DNA of 64,000 bases from an uncultured Bacteroidales bacterium (GTDB taxonomy: Bacteria > Bacteroidota > Bacteroidia > Bacteroidales > CAIXZF01): the NCBI GenBank assembly GCA_903923925.1, contig CAIXZF010000035.1:434001-498000 (forward strand). Reading direction: 5' to 3'. Both the position numbers and the translations under genes were made by a program. The notes beneath the pieces are model-generated. The model was given only the letters and a program-made list of their open reading frames with translations, was not told the DNA's origin and did not search any database. Each line of letters starts with the position of its first letter. Positions within the stretch are counted from its first letter, which is position 1. Shown in pieces: positions 34,993 to 46,600 of this stretch.

Positions 34993-37397
34993 AGATCAGG
35001 AATTACAGCTGGCTGACTATGATAATTTCTTTTCTTTATTCGTCTGTAAATTGAAATAAAAAGACCAATAAACGTGATAAAAGCTCCAGTCCAAAGGATT
35101 AAGATCCAGGGGAATACCATTGCTTTAATTACAATATAATCATTTCCTTTATTATATACCCCCAGGAAAATTCCATGACGTTTTTCAGAAACATTTTCAA
35201 AGCGGAAGCGGTAATTACTACCTGCAAGAGAATCATCCTCATACATAACTACACCCTGATTCATCACGAAAGTAGGTTTTATATGCTGCTTTTTTGTTCC
35301 TGAATTTACAGTGAGGTAGGCTGTTATACTAATTACTCCAGCTTTTAACTCTTCATCAGTGGTTTGACGGGTGCTGGAAGTAATACTGTCGAAATGAAGC
35401 ACAAAATGTCCAACTTTAAGTGAGTCGTTTACTACAATCTCCTGATGGAAAACGCCTGCAGAGTTATTGTTTTTCATTCCTCCGTTAAGAACTTCAGCAT
35501 AGCTTATAAATGTATAGACATCTTTATTGAAAAAATGCTTGATTTTTGGCTCATAAACTGCACCCATCTTTGAATTGGCCTTGACCTTAGGCCGCAATGT
35601 GAAGATTTTATCGTTAGTCCCCTTTTTATAAAAATCGATATCAAAAGAAAAAACTTCCTTATCATTCGAATGCCCTGTATAGATTACATCATAGGGTCCG
35701 ATTGTAGACATTTCATTTTTAAAGAGGACCTGGTTAGTATTAAGTTGTTCATTCTCTGATGAATCTGTATTGCCAGTACCACTTATAACATTATCATGAG
35801 AAAAAGCGATAAGTACACCAAAAAGAAATAAACCAATGCCAAGATGGGTAATCAAAGCACCAGTGTTACGGGTAACTGGATCATACGCAACTAATTGTTC
35901 TATAGCAGAATAGATGCTGTATACGAGGAAGAAAAGGAATACATAGTGAAAAGGCTTATTGAACGGGAAAAATATTAAACTCAGGATTAATACTAATGCA
36001 GAAACAGTTGCCGGTAAAATAAGCCTGCGAAGGAAAACACCAGTTTCATTTTTACCATAACGAAGGTAATGCGCCACACCAATCAATAAAGCAATAAGGA
36101 TTCCATAAGGCAACTGCCATTGATTATAATATCCTACTCTGTCGGTGGGCGGAGCAATGTTAGATCCGAAAATTTTATTAAGAACAGGTATTGATGTAGT
36201 TACAACAATTTGGAAAGCAGAAAGTACAAGCACAATGCCACCAACAAACATCCAGAATTCCCGGGAGGTAATACTTTCTTTTGCCTTGTCAACATTTTTA
36301 AATCTGCGAAAAACAGGTAGAATAACTGCAATTAGCAGGAATGAAACAGTGTAAAGAACCAGGAGAAATGCCCTGCCTTCTTCCCCGAAGGCATGAGCAG
36401 AGGTATCTTTAAGTACACCGCTTCTGGTAAGGTAACTTGCATAAACAACCATTCCATATGATAGTCCGGCAAGAGCAAAAGCCCACAAAGTATTATTTTT
36501 ATATTTTAACGAAATAAGCATAAAATGCAAGGTGGCAATTGAAGTAAGCCAGGGAATCAGAGAGGCATTTTCTACCGGATCCCAGGCCCAAAATCCACCA
36601 AAAGTCAGATCTATATATGCCCATGCTCCTCCCAGAATGATACCAACGCCCAGGCTGAGACCAGCGAAGCCGGTCCATGGAATAGCTGGTTTTATCCAGC
36701 TGAAATAATCTTTGTTCCAGAAGCCTGCGAAAGCAAGCGCAAAAGGGATTAATACGGCGGCATATCCAAGGAAGAGAATAGGAGGATGGATCGCCATCCA
36801 GATATTTTCAAGTAATGGATTAAGTCCATTGCCGTCGGCTATCATTTTTGCATACTCAGGATTTAAAAAGAACTGCTGACCAGCATTATCTCCCATAGTG
36901 CGGATAAGTGTAAATGGACTGGAACCGATATTTAATCCGCCTAATTTATAGCCTAATAGCATTGAAACCAGGAATAACTGAGCAAAAGAAATGAGCGCCA
37001 TGGCGGGATTTTCCTTATTTCCGGCTTTTTTCAGGAAGATAGCTCCCAATAATGCCTGCCAGAATGCCCAAATCATAAAGCTTCCTTCCTGACCAGCCCA
37101 GAAACAAGACATCAGGAAATGAAAGGGAAGCGATCTGGAGGAATATTCATAAACATACTGGTATTCGAAAGCATGCGAATATATCAGGTAATATAAAAAC
37201 CCAATACCAACAACAAGGAACAGAAAATGAGCTAAATAGAAGCTGCGTGCAATTTTTTTTAAGTGTTCGAATCTGCTGGATGATGCAGCAAACAGGTATA
37301 GTATCATAGCGCCCAGGGCACCCAAAAAGGACAGGTTAATACTAATATTACCCAATTGTCCAGCGAGGAAGTGTTCCCCGATGTAATTAATTTCCAT
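34989..37397 (-). CDS. ccmF: CcmF-type haem lyase for cytochrome c maturation
   Basis: 802 residues with about fourteen membrane segments. The haem-handling tryptophan-rich motif appears as GGFWAWDPVENASL near 265-275, and the conserved GRAFLLVLY region follows. A large periplasmic domain lies near 560-760. CcmF attaches haem to apocytochrome c at the periplasmic face. No other ccm genes are in the window. It is the first gene of a ten-gene minus-strand run down to the SpoIID/LytB gene. Confidence 0.88.
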   Translation of the reverse strand: MEINYIGEHFLAGQLGNISINLSFLGALGAMILYLFAASSSRFEHLKKIARSFYLAHFLFLVVGIGFLYYLIYSHAFEYQYVYEYSSRSLPFHFLMSCFWAGQEGSFMIWAFWQALLGAIFLKKAGNKENPAMALISFAQLFLVSMLLGYKLGGLNIGSSPFTLIRTMGDNAGQQFFLNPEYAKMIADGNGLNPLLENIWMAIHPPILFLGYAAVLIPFALAFAGFWNKDYFSWIKPAIPWTGFAGLSLGVGIILGGAWAYIDLTFGGFWAWDPVENASLIPWLTSIATLHFMLISLKYKNNTLWAFALAGLSYGMVVYASYLTRSGVLKDTSAHAFGEEGRAFLLVLYTVSFLLIAVILPVFRRFKNVDKAKESITSREFWMFVGGIVLVLSAFQIVVTTSIPVLNKIFGSNIAPPTDRVGYYNQWQLPYGILIALLIGVAHYLRYGKNETGVFLRRLILPATVSALVLILSLIFFPFNKPFHYVFLFFLVYSIYSAIEQLVAYDPVTRNTGALITHLGIGLFLFGVLIAFSHDNVISGTGNTDSSENEQLNTNQVLFKNEMSTIGPYDVIYTGHSNDKEVFSFDIDFYKKGTNDKIFTLRPKVKANSKMGAVYEPKIKHFFNKDVYTFISYAEVLNGGMKNNNSAGVFHQEIVVNDSLKVGHFVLHFDSITSSTRQTTDEELKAGVISITAYLTVNSGTKKQHIKPTFVMNQGVVMYEDDSLAGSNYRFRFENVSEKRHGIFLGVYNKGNDYIVIKAMVFPWILILWTGAFITFIGLFISIYRRIKKRNYHSQPAVIPDL

Positions 37398-37575
37398 ATC
37401 AGAAAAATATTATAAGGTGCTGATAATTAGCGGTTAAGACTTATTTAGAATGTTTCCAAAATTAAATAAAATTGTCGATTTGGTAGCATTAAAAATTTAA
37501 TTCCTAATATTGCAGGTTAACAAAAGCTTTGAGTTGATCTGAATTCACTTCAATTTGAGCTATAAAATATCCTGC

Positions 37576-38703
37576 ATGACAGTCGTAATCAAGGCAATAA
37601 CCGACAAATCGGATTTGCGAAAATTTATTTACCTGCCCGCAGAAATCCACAAAGACCATAAAAATTGGTTACCTCCGATTTATCTTGATGAGTGGGAATT
37701 CTTCACTCCTTCAAAGAATAAGTCATTCAGCTATTGTGATACTGTGCTGGCACTTGCTTACAGAGAAGGAAAAGTAGTGGGCAGAATAATGGGGATTATA
37801 AATCGTAAATACAACGATTTACGTAACGAAAAGCATGCCCGTTTCGGTTACCTTGAATGTTGGGATGATCCCGAAGTTTCGCATGCACTGCTGAACTATG
37901 TTGAGGATTGGGCGAGGGTTAAAGGTATGCATAGAATAATTGGCCCTTATGGATTTTCAGATAAAGATCCTCAAGGTTTGTTAATTGAAGGTTTTGAATT
38001 TACACCTTTAATATCTGCTCCCTGCAATCAAAAATTTCTGGTTGGACTTGTTGAAGATGAAGGCTACGAAAAAGAGGTCGATTGCTTAATGTTCAGAGCT
38101 GATCTGACCAAGCAGGTACCCGAATTCTACAATAAAATTTTCAACAGAGTTAATTCAAACAGTGAATATAAATTACTTGAATTTACCAGAAAGCGGGATC
38201 TGAAGCCTTACATTCTACCGATTCTGCAATTGTTAAATGAGTCATATGCGCACATTTACGGATTTAGCCCACTTGAAGAGCAGGAAATGAAGGACTTTGC
38301 TAAGCGATATATGCCAGTGCTGGATCCCAGATTCGTTAAGGCAATCATCCATGCCGGACAAGTTGTGGCTTTTATAATAGGTTTGCCAAATATGTCGCCA
38401 GGGATTCAGCGTTCAAAGGGGAGATTAACTCCGCTTGGTTTGTTTTATATCTGGCTTTCTTCGAAATCTACAAAGCAGCTCGATTTAATGCTGGGTGGTG
38501 TAAAACCCGACCATCAGGGCAGAGGGCTTGAAGTTTTAATGGGACTAAAGTTATTTGACTCGGCAAAACAAGCCCAATATACAAGTGTTGAAGTGCATCT
38601 TGTTCTTGAAACAAATGCTCCGATGCTAGCTCAAATGTCTAAATTGGGAGCTTTACCTCATAAAAGATTCAGGGTATTCCAGAAAAATCTCAGAGATAAC
38701 TGA
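37576..38703 (+). CDS. GNAT-like N-acetyltransferase family protein
   Basis: About 375 residues from the ATG at 37576 (MTVVIKAIT). The open frame starts seven codons earlier with TTG. It shows an N-terminal region with WLPPIYLDEWEFF and GRIMGIINRKYND, and a C-terminal GNAT-like part with GVKPDHQGRGLEVLMGLKLF, where QGRG is the acyl-CoA loop. Two-domain proteins of this type are common in Bacteroidota without a known substrate. The 3' end overlaps the convergent tocopherol-cyclase-like gene by 14 bp. Confidence 0.75.
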   Translation: MTVVIKAITDKSDLRKFIYLPAEIHKDHKNWLPPIYLDEWEFFTPSKNKSFSYCDTVLALAYREGKVVGRIMGIINRKYNDLRNEKHARFGYLECWDDPEVSHALLNYVEDWARVKGMHRIIGPYGFSDKDPQGLLIEGFEFTPLISAPCNQKFLVGLVEDEGYEKEVDCLMFRADLTKQVPEFYNKIFNRVNSNSEYKLLEFTRKRDLKPYILPILQLLNESYAHIYGFSPLEEQEMKDFAKRYMPVLDPRFVKAIIHAGQVVAFIIGLPNMSPGIQRSKGRLTPLGLFYIWLSSKSTKQLDLMLGGVKPDHQGRGLEVLMGLKLFDSAKQAQYTSVEVHLVLETNAPMLAQMSKLGALPHKRFRVFQKNLRDN

Positions 38704-39655
38704 ATATCTGCTCAATGATTTCTAATCCTGCGCGTTTACCATTATCAGAGTAAACAATTTCACCATTTTTGTTTGTCAGTTCAATGTGAACTTCTGCATC
38801 AATACTTTCTTTGATATGCCGGTCCATATTTCCTGCCTTTGGTGCTTTGAGCAGACCTGAAGTGTTTGAGGTTGCTAGTATTTCTAAAGTGTATTCTTTA
38901 TTTTTTAGTGTAATAGATAATTGGTTATCCGTGTTTTTAACTTTTTGAAGTTTGGAATTATTGTAAGAGCTGAAAAGAATTAATTTACCATCCACAAAAA
39001 GAAAACTGATGAATCCGATAAAGAATTTCCCTAACCATGGAATTTTAGCCACAGAAAACATCAAGCAAGTATTTTTTTGTCTGAAGTTGTTGCATTGTAT
39101 CCAAATCCAGGCCTCTGGAAATGAGGATCCCCAATCTTTTTCAATATACCCGCTTCCATTTTTAAAATTGATGCTGTTTCCATTTATCTCCAATAACCCA
39201 GATGTACTGTGATTTAATGAAATAACACCATGCTTGCATTCCATAAACGGAACAAATGAATACCATCCCATGATGCCGGGTGACAGCAGGTTCCCAGGGT
39301 AAAGAGTTAATGCTGAATAGGTTAAATTTCCCTTTACTGAAATGGTATCATTATTAAGGTTTATTTCAAGGCCTTTCCCGGAAAATTTATTGCCGGCAAT
39401 TTCAATTTCAAACTTCCTTTTGTCATATTTAAATGCAGGTAACGGAAATTGGAAATAGTGAGTTTCGCCGTTAATGCCGTTTATGTACTGAATAAAGGAA
39501 TGAGGATCATGCCCGTTCAGAGCTACACCCGGGATTAACGAAACAACGTTATTAAGATCTTGTGAAACATGTTTAAGATACCAGCCTTCAAAATAGTTTT
39601 TTCTTGCAAGATTTCCCTGAAAGATTGCAGGATGGTACAGTTTATTGAACACCAC
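38690..39655 (-). CDS. Tocopherol-cyclase-like protein
   Basis: 321 residues. YFEGWYLKHV near the N-terminus and GYIEKDWGSSFPEAWIWIQC in the middle are hallmarks of the tocopherol cyclase family, whose plant and cyanobacterial members close the chromanol ring of vitamin E. Bacterial homologues outside cyanobacteria are of unknown function and may act on other lipids. It has no signal peptide. Its start abuts the stop of the secreted protein gene at 39655, with a one-base overlap. Confidence 0.75.
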   Translation of the reverse strand: MVFNKLYHPAIFQGNLARKNYFEGWYLKHVSQDLNNVVSLIPGVALNGHDPHSFIQYINGINGETHYFQFPLPAFKYDKRKFEIEIAGNKFSGKGLEINLNNDTISVKGNLTYSALTLYPGNLLSPGIMGWYSFVPFMECKHGVISLNHSTSGLLEINGNSINFKNGSGYIEKDWGSSFPEAWIWIQCNNFRQKNTCLMFSVAKIPWLGKFFIGFISFLFVDGKLILFSSYNNSKLQKVKNTDNQLSITLKNKEYTLEILATSNTSGLLKAPKAGNMDRHIKESIDAEVHIELTNKNGEIVYSDNGKRAGLEIIEQIFSYL

Positions 39656-40629
39656 TATTTGCTTCCCTGTTTCGCAATAATTTTAAGGTCATCTTTACGT
39701 ATAGAGCCTTTTGTGAACTCTTTTTTGTATTTGTCCATATTGCCAACTGAAACACTTACGCCTGTTGTTCTGCTGTTATCTGTGCGCCCCATTTCATTGC
39801 TGTCTTTTGTATCTACAACAACTGTTGAAGTCTCTCCACCAGATCTTGGAATAAAAACAAAAGTAAATACTCCGCTTTCTTCGTCAACAAAAGCCTTGTC
39901 AATTCTTGCTTTGTCAACAACCTCATACGGGAATGTATAATACTTTTCAATTTCATTCTCTTCAATATTGAGAAGTTCTTTATCGATAAGGAGTTTCATT
40001 CCTGACATTTGCCTGGCATTATCCTTATACAAACTATAGATACCAATATCTTTAAGCCCTTCCAGTTTGCGATTAAGTTGTAGTTGCATTTGTTTGAGTG
40101 CATATACCATTTCACCTTCATTTGGTTCTACCGAAGGCATATAAACACCATAAACCGGCACCCCAAGCGGGTTATCTTCACAGAGCCTGATGTCGAATGA
40201 CGATTCTTCATAACCTCCAACCAGGTTAAATTTTCCATTTTTCATGTTTTTGGTGGCTTTGAGCCCCATTGAATTTGAAAAATGTACCCTGAATTTGCTA
40301 TATTCCAGATAGGCATACTTTTCGTTTTTACTTTTAACCAGCTTATTTACTTCAGTTCTGGTTTGGAATTCGATTTTTGTGCTGAATTTCCAATATTTGG
40401 GTAATACCTTTTTTATCAGAGCATTATATTCATCGATCTCTGTCTGATAGAAGGTCTTGTCATCATCTTTAAGTTTATCCATCAGTTCTGCTTTGGGTTC
40501 TTCTACTACGATTAAAAGAACTCTGTCTTTAATAAGTGTTACATCATCCTTTTTGGAAGAACCAAGCTGAGCAAAAGCCACCTGGGATACAAATGCTAAA
40601 AATAGAAATAGAAAATTGAAGTTTTTCAT
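39655..40629 (-). CDS. Secreted protein of unknown function
   Basis: About 324 residues from the ATG at 40629 (MKNFNFLFLFLAFVSQVAFAQ), which gives a proper signal peptide. The frame is open 18 bp further upstream. The mature protein is rich in lysine and glutamate, with no recognised domain and no T9SS tail. Repeated references to charged helices and short strands suggest a periplasmic soluble protein. It is co-directional with the tocopherol-cyclase-like gene and probably co-transcribed with it. Confidence 0.7.
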   Translation of the reverse strand: MKNFNFLFLFLAFVSQVAFAQLGSSKKDDVTLIKDRVLLIVVEEPKAELMDKLKDDDKTFYQTEIDEYNALIKKVLPKYWKFSTKIEFQTRTEVNKLVKSKNEKYAYLEYSKFRVHFSNSMGLKATKNMKNGKFNLVGGYEESSFDIRLCEDNPLGVPVYGVYMPSVEPNEGEMVYALKQMQLQLNRKLEGLKDIGIYSLYKDNARQMSGMKLLIDKELLNIEENEIEKYYTFPYEVVDKARIDKAFVDEESGVFTFVFIPRSGGETSTVVVDTKDSNEMGRTDNSRTTGVSVSVGNMDKYKKEFTKGSIRKDDLKIIAKQGSK

Positions 40630-40786
40630 GAGCGAAATTTTTGTCAAAGGTACAGAAATACCACGATCTGCTTTAATAAAGCTGAGATGAAGTTTACTTT
40701 CCTTTGATTAAATTACAATGTTAATGGTTGATTCATTGCTATCAAATAGTCATAGGAAGGCTTAAATAAACAAAACGCCAATTTTT

Positions 40787-40817
40787 TTTGGTTTTTGAAT
40801 AAAAACGATTAATTTTG
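40787..40817 (+). promoter_or_regulatory. Promoter of tRNA-Asp
   Basis: TTTG (40787-40790), 19 bp, then TAATTTTG (40810-40817): an exact match to the Bacteroidota consensus. The expected transcription start is about 50 bp upstream of the tRNA. Confidence 0.7.
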
Positions 40818-40871
40818 CACCGCTTTTAAGGCAGATGATGTTGAAAAGGCAAAACGTTCTTTATTAAAAAT

Positions 40872-40945
40872 GGATCGGTAGTTCAGCCGGTTAGAATACG
40901 TGCCTGTCACGCACGGGGTCGCGGGTTCGAGTCCCGTCCGGTCCG
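40872..40945 (+). tRNA. tRNA-Asp (anticodon GTC)
   Basis: A complete cloverleaf of 74 nt. The acceptor stem GGATCGG pairs with CCGGTCC (one T-G pair), the anticodon loop is CTGTCAC with GTC at 40906-40908, and the T arm is GGGTTCGAGTCCC. The discriminator base is G and the CCA end is not encoded. A promoter lies upstream and a terminator downstream, so it is a single-gene unit. Confidence 0.97.
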
Positions 40946-40959
40946 CAAAGAACATATGA

Positions 40960-40995
40960 AACCCCTTGATAGTTAATACTTTCAAGGGGTTTTTC
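40960..40995 (+). terminator. Rho-independent terminator after tRNA-Asp
   Basis: A 10-bp perfect stem (AACCCCTTGA at 40960-40969 with TCAAGGGGTT at 40982-40991), a 12-nt loop and a T-run. It starts 15 bp after the tRNA. Confidence 0.9.
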
Positions 40996-41140
40996 GTTTC
41001 GAGGCTACGCTTAGTGATATAATACCTGTAAATAATAAGACCTTCGCCTTAAATAATAGCTTGATAAAAGCTATATTTGTTTTACGATTTCATTTCACTT
41101 CAATTCATTAATAATTTACAATAAGTATTTACATCCTCAA

Positions 41141-43618
41141 TTGACAAAGATTAAACAAATTTCCATGCCTGTTACTGGCATGACCTGCTCAAATTGCGCT
41201 GGTCTTGTTGAGCGAACCGTTGCTAAACTTTCAGGCGTTAACGAAAGTAATGTTGATTTTGCAAGTGAAAAACTTATTATAAAATATGATCCTGAACAAC
41301 TTGGTGAGAAAGAAATTGTTGAAACGGTAAAGCGCATTGGGTATGGTATTGCAATTGGTAAAACGGAACTCCCAATACAAGGCCTTCATGATAATGCAGA
41401 TGCTTTGATCCTTGAAAAACTGCTATTAAAACAAGATGGTGTGCTTTCTGCAAATGTAAGTTATGGCAATGAGCGGGCAACACTTGAATACATTCCTGGA
41501 ATCACCAGCATTGCCTCTCTTGCAACTGAAATGCAGAAAGCCGGCTTCGACCTTGTTCAGGTTGGAGAAATGGAAGAGCTTGAAGATGTTGAAGCTAAAG
41601 TTCGGGCAGCTGAAATTGACAATCAACGTTTCCTGTTGATTATAGGACTAATGCTTACAATTCCACTTGTAACATACTGCATGGTACATGATTTCACTGG
41701 AATTTGCTTTGCTTATGATCAATGGGCTATGCTTTTTACAGCCACGATTGTGCAATTTGTAGTCGGCTGGCAATTTTATAAAGGAGCTTTTAAAAGTCTT
41801 AGAGCCGGAAGTGCTAATATGGATGTACTTATAATGATGGGTTCATCAGTGGCCTACTTCTCCAGCCTTTTTGTTACACTCGGGTTAATTAACAGCCCGC
41901 ATGTTTACTATGAAACCGGTGCTGCAATTATTACCCTGATCAGGTTAGGGAAATTTCTTGAGGTTCGGGCTAAAGGAAAAACTTCGGAGGCTCTTAAAAC
42001 ACTTATGAAACTTCAGGCCCAAAATGCTTCGGTTGTTCGTAATTCTATAGAATTGAATATCAGTATTGATCAGGTAATAGTAGGGGATGTTATTCTTTTG
42101 CGACCCGGAGAAAAAGTGCCTGTTGACGGAATTATTATCGAAGGTCATTCTTCTTTTAACGAATCAATGATAACTGGCGAATCAATGCCGGTTAATAAGG
42201 GCCCTGGTGATGAAGTAATCGGAGCTACTATAAATACTGAAGGTCTTATAAAATTTGAAGCAACAAAAGTTGGTAAAAATACTGCCCTTGCCCAGATAGT
42301 AAGACTTGTTCAGGAAGCACAGGGGAGCAAAGCTCCAATTCAGAAGCTTACAGATGAAATCGGAAAGTATTTTGTTCCGATAATAATTGGTATTGCCCTG
42401 ATAACATTTGCCGGATGGTTTTTTGGTGCCAATGTTAACTGGACAATTGCTATGATTAATGCTGTTGCAGTTTTAGTTATTGCTTGTCCGTGTGCAATAG
42501 GACTTGCTACACCAACTGCCATAATTGTTGGAACTTCAAAAGCAGCCGCAAATGGTATTTTGTTTAAAAACAGTGAGATTCTTGAAAAGGCCGGCAAGGT
42601 GAATATTGTTGTTTTTGATAAAACGGGAACAATAACATGTGGAGAACCTGAATTGACTGAGGTAATTTCAATAGGGAGTCTTCAAACTGATGAGATATTG
42701 AGTCTAGCGGCCAGCGCTGAAAGTGGATCAGAGCACCCGGTTGGAAAAGCTATTGTAAAGGCAGCTAAAGAAAAAGGTCTTCTTGTTTCCCGTCCGGCTC
42801 AATTCAGAGCTGTTGGTGGTTTTGGGATAAGAGCAGTTGTTAACGGACAGTCTGTAATTATAGGTAATCCCAGAATGATGCAGAATGACGGGATTGATAC
42901 AGATAATTTTTTAGGTGATATCCACCGTCTTCAAGCTGAGGGAAAAACAGCTATGATAATCGCTGTTAAACAGCCTGATGATAAACAGCCTCCCACACCT
43001 ATTGGAATTCTTGCAGTGGAAGATACAGTTAAACCAGGATCGGCAGCGGCACTATCAGACCTTCGAAAACTTGGAATTGAGCTTGTGATGATAACCGGTG
43101 ATAACCGGCTAACTGCAGATTCTATTGCAAAACAAGTTGGGATAGAAAGAGTTATAGCGGATGTTTTGCCAGCTGATAAAGCAAAAGAAATTAAAAACAT
43201 TCAGAATTCACTACTTTACTCAGAACAGCAAAAGCCGATAGTTGCAATGGTTGGAGATGGTATCAATGATGCACCGGCTCTGGCACAGGCGGATGTCGGG
43301 ATTGCAATAGGCACCGGAACTGATGTGGCTATGGCAGCTGCCGGTATAACAATAATCAGCGGAGACCTGAATGGCGTTGGAAAAGCCATTTCATGGTCAA
43401 GAATAACGTCGCAAACAATTATTCAAAATTTGGTTTGGGCATTATTTTATAATATTGCACTAATTCCTGTTGCAGCTTTTGGACTGCTTAGCCCAATGTT
43501 TGCTGCCGGTGCTATGGGCTTAAGTTCAATATTTGTAGTCACTAATAGTTTGCGGTTACGAGGATATGAAATACAAACCCTTGCGAAGAAAAATTCAGTT
43601 TTTAAAGCAGCTAATTAG
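41141..43618 (+). CDS. copA: Copper-translocating P-type ATPase
   Basis: 825 residues from a TTG at 41141. The first ATG (41165) would remove the first strand of the metal-binding domain, so TTG is preferred. The first heavy-metal domain has GMTCSNC. A second such domain (about 77-145) has lost its cysteines (GLHDNADA in the same place). The ATPase core is complete: TGES, the copper motif CPC in [14 protein letters not shown] near 447, the phosphorylated aspartate in DKTGT near 493, SEHPVG and [16 protein letters not shown]. It exports Cu(I) from the cytoplasm. No copper regulator is adjacent. Confidence 0.93.
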   Translation: MTKIKQISMPVTGMTCSNCAGLVERTVAKLSGVNESNVDFASEKLIIKYDPEQLGEKEIVETVKRIGYGIAIGKTELPIQGLHDNADALILEKLLLKQDGVLSANVSYGNERATLEYIPGITSIASLATEMQKAGFDLVQVGEMEELEDVEAKVRAAEIDNQRFLLIIGLMLTIPLVTYCMVHDFTGICFAYDQWAMLFTATIVQFVVGWQFYKGAFKSLRAGSANMDVLIMMGSSVAYFSSLFVTLGLINSPHVYYETGAAIITLIRLGKFLEVRAKGKTSEALKTLMKLQAQNASVVRNSIELNISIDQVIVGDVILLRPGEKVPVDGIIIEGHSSFNESMITGESMPVNKGPGDEVIGATINTEGLIKFEATKVGKNTALAQIVRLVQEAQGSKAPIQKLTDEIGKYFVPIIIGIALITFAGWFFGANVNWTIAMINAVAVLVIACPCAIGLATPTAIIVGTSKAAANGILFKNSEILEKAGKVNIVVFDKTGTITCGEPELTEVISIGSLQTDEILSLAASAESGSEHPVGKAIVKAAKEKGLLVSRPAQFRAVGGFGIRAVVNGQSVIIGNPRMMQNDGIDTDNFLGDIHRLQAEGKTAMIIAVKQPDDKQPPTPIGILAVEDTVKPGSAAALSDLRKLGIELVMITGDNRLTADSIAKQVGIERVIADVLPADKAKEIKNIQNSLLYSEQQKPIVAMVGDGINDAPALAQADVGIAIGTGTDVAMAAAGITIISGDLNGVGKAISWSRITSQTIIQNLVWALFYNIALIPVAAFGLLSPMFAAGAMGLSSIFVVTNSLRLRGYEIQTLAKKNSVFKAAN

Positions 43619-43687
43619 TTTATATACACTAACTTTTCACAGTATTAAATAACACACCCTAAATTCTAAATTTAAAATAGATTTTCC

Positions 43688-46600
43688 ATGAAATTAAAAA
43701 TTACAACAATTATATATTTATTTGTTTCCATTTTTTTTCTTGGAACAATAAACGCACAGACTGATGCAATTAAGGAAGCCTCCAAATTAGGGGTAATGAA
43801 GCGTGCATCAATTACTGCTGTTCAGAAAAAACTTGCATTAAAAAATACTGTTAAAGCTGGAATTCCAATTACGAAGACAACAACTCCAAAGCTTAAAGCC
43901 ACAGCAAAATCATCTTTAATACATGGAAGAACGTTTTATGGATATAATGCTTACCAGAATTCGTCTGCAATTCCACACGGGCCGGTTAGGTTTAACAGCA
44001 GCAGCCCTAATATCGTAACATCATTAGCTAACCAGGGTTTAGATAGCTTTATTAATGGTTCTTCATGGGCAAACGGACAATGGTATGCTACAGAGCATAA
44101 TACCAATCTCTTCGTTACCGTTGATACAAGTACAGGCAACAGAACAGTGCTGGGAGCTCTCGGAATTGAGATGAATGGTCTCGCTTATGACTGGACAACT
44201 TCAGTAATGTATGCAATCGGGACAGATGGCTATACAAGTAATTTGTATTCAATAAACATGAACACCTATGCCGTTAACTATATTGGTATTGCCTCAACGA
44301 ACTATTTGGTTGGTTTGGGCTGCGATTTGAATGGGAACCTTTATAGCGTGGATATTGAGAGTGATGAATTTGTTGCTGTAGATAAAACCAATCCTTCAAC
44401 TGTTGCATTGGGCCCACTCGGTTTTGATGCTAATTATACTCAGGAAATTGAATTTGATAATTCGACAAACACTATGTATTATGCTGCTTTTAACATTGAT
44501 GATTTCAGTGGAGAACTTTATACAGTTAATCTTTTAAACGGGTCACTTTCATTAATTGGGTCTTTTGATGGAGGAATGGAACTAACAGGATTATGCATTC
44601 CCAATCAATTTTATAGTCATGATATAGGAGCTAGTGGAATTTCACATCCAGGCTCAGGCCCTGGTTTAGGAAATAATGAAGAAATTTCAGTGGACCTCTA
44701 TAATGCAGGGTTTTCTGATGAAAATGATGTTCCAATATATTATTCAGTTAATAATGGACCAGTTGTGAGCGAAGTTGTAAGCGGAAGCTTCCCTTCTTCT
44801 GCATCCATTACTTATGATTTCGATCAGAAAGCAGACCTTTCCGTTCCTAATGTTTACTATTCAATTAAAGTTTGGGTTGGTTTACCTGGCGATCAGAATT
44901 CAGATAATGATACTTTAACAATTGTAGTATACAATGGTATGGAATACTGCACTTCAGGGTCTCAAATCTGTTATGATTATATTTCCCAGGTATTGTTTGG
45001 CACTATCAGCAATTCTTCAAATTGTACAGTTAATGGTTATGCAGACTATACAACACAAAGTGCTTCAATTAGTTATGGGCAGACTGCAAACATTACTGTA
45101 ATAAATGGTCAATCTGGTAGTTATGGGATGTGTGGAATTTGGATTGACTGGAATCAGGATGGAGATTTTGCAAATGATGCGCAGGTTATTGCATTTACAA
45201 ATGGTGATCAGTTTGATGCAAGTGTTAATGTTCCCAATAACGCGCTTCCCGGAATTACAAGAATGAGGATAAAAATCAGCAGCAGCGATTACCCGACCCC
45301 ATGTAATTTTACCTATAATGGTGAAACAGAGGATTATACTGTTGTTGTTACTGGCCAGCCAGTTCAGAATGATGTTGGTATTAGTCAGATACTTAGTCCT
45401 TTAATAGTTAACACACTGCCATTTACATATACACCTGAAGTAGAAATTGCCAATTATGGTTCTTTAAATCAATCTTCTGTTTCTGTGAGTTACTCAGTTG
45501 ATAATGGAACTCCGGTTACTGAAACATTTTCAGGCAATCTTAATTCAGGCAGTGTAATTTCGTATATGTTTAATCAGTCAGTAAGCTTTTCAAATTGTGG
45601 TAACCATAGTTTAACATATTATACGTCTCTTCCAGCTGATGAGGTAAACAGTAATGATACACTAAAAAATACTGTTATTGCATCAATGTATCTTACTATT
45701 GCTGCAGCTACAAATGTTCAACAACTTGTAAATTCAATTCTACCCGGAAATGGAATCACAATTTCAAATATTTCTTTTACAGGAGATAGTGTTGCCATAG
45801 GCACATTTGATGCGAAATGTTCAACTTTAGGGCTCGATTCAGGACTTGTTCTGGCCTCTGGTTATGTTACAACTGCCTTAGGTCCGAATACTAGTTCAAG
45901 TGCAGGCTCTGACCTGGGGCTGAATGGAGATTTACAACTTACTGCATTGTCAGGCATGCAGACATACGATGCTGCTGTGCTTGAATTTGATATTGTACCT
46001 CAATACGATACAATTCAGTTCCGCTATGTTTTTGGCTCAGAAGAATATCCTGAATACGTGAACCAATACAATGATGTATTTGCTTTCTTTGTAAATGGTC
46101 CTAAACCTGGTGGGAGTTCTTATGTGAATGCAAATATTGCTCTCGTTCCCGGCACAACGGATGTGCCTGTTTCAATTAATACTATTAATAATGGGATATC
46201 TGATAATGGACCATGTCAGAATTGTGAATATTATATTACAAACTTATCGAATGAACTAGAATTAGACGCCTATACTACAGTGCTTACAGCAAGTTTTATC
46301 GCAATTCCAGGAGCATCCTACCATTTAAAAATTGCAATAGCAGATGCACTCGATCATGTTTATGATTCAGATGTATTCCTTGAGAAAGGTAGTTTTAGCA
46401 GCCCAAGTGGAAATGTTTCCTTAAGCGGCCAAGTTGAATACGACAATAATGCTGAAACAAAACTTCCGAACGTAATAGTTAAACTTAAACAAAACGGTAT
46501 TCAGGTTGCCCAAACAACAACGAATGCCTACGGGAATTACGAATTTTCTAATCTGGCACCTGGAACTTATAACATTGAGGCCGAATCGAATGCTCCTTGG

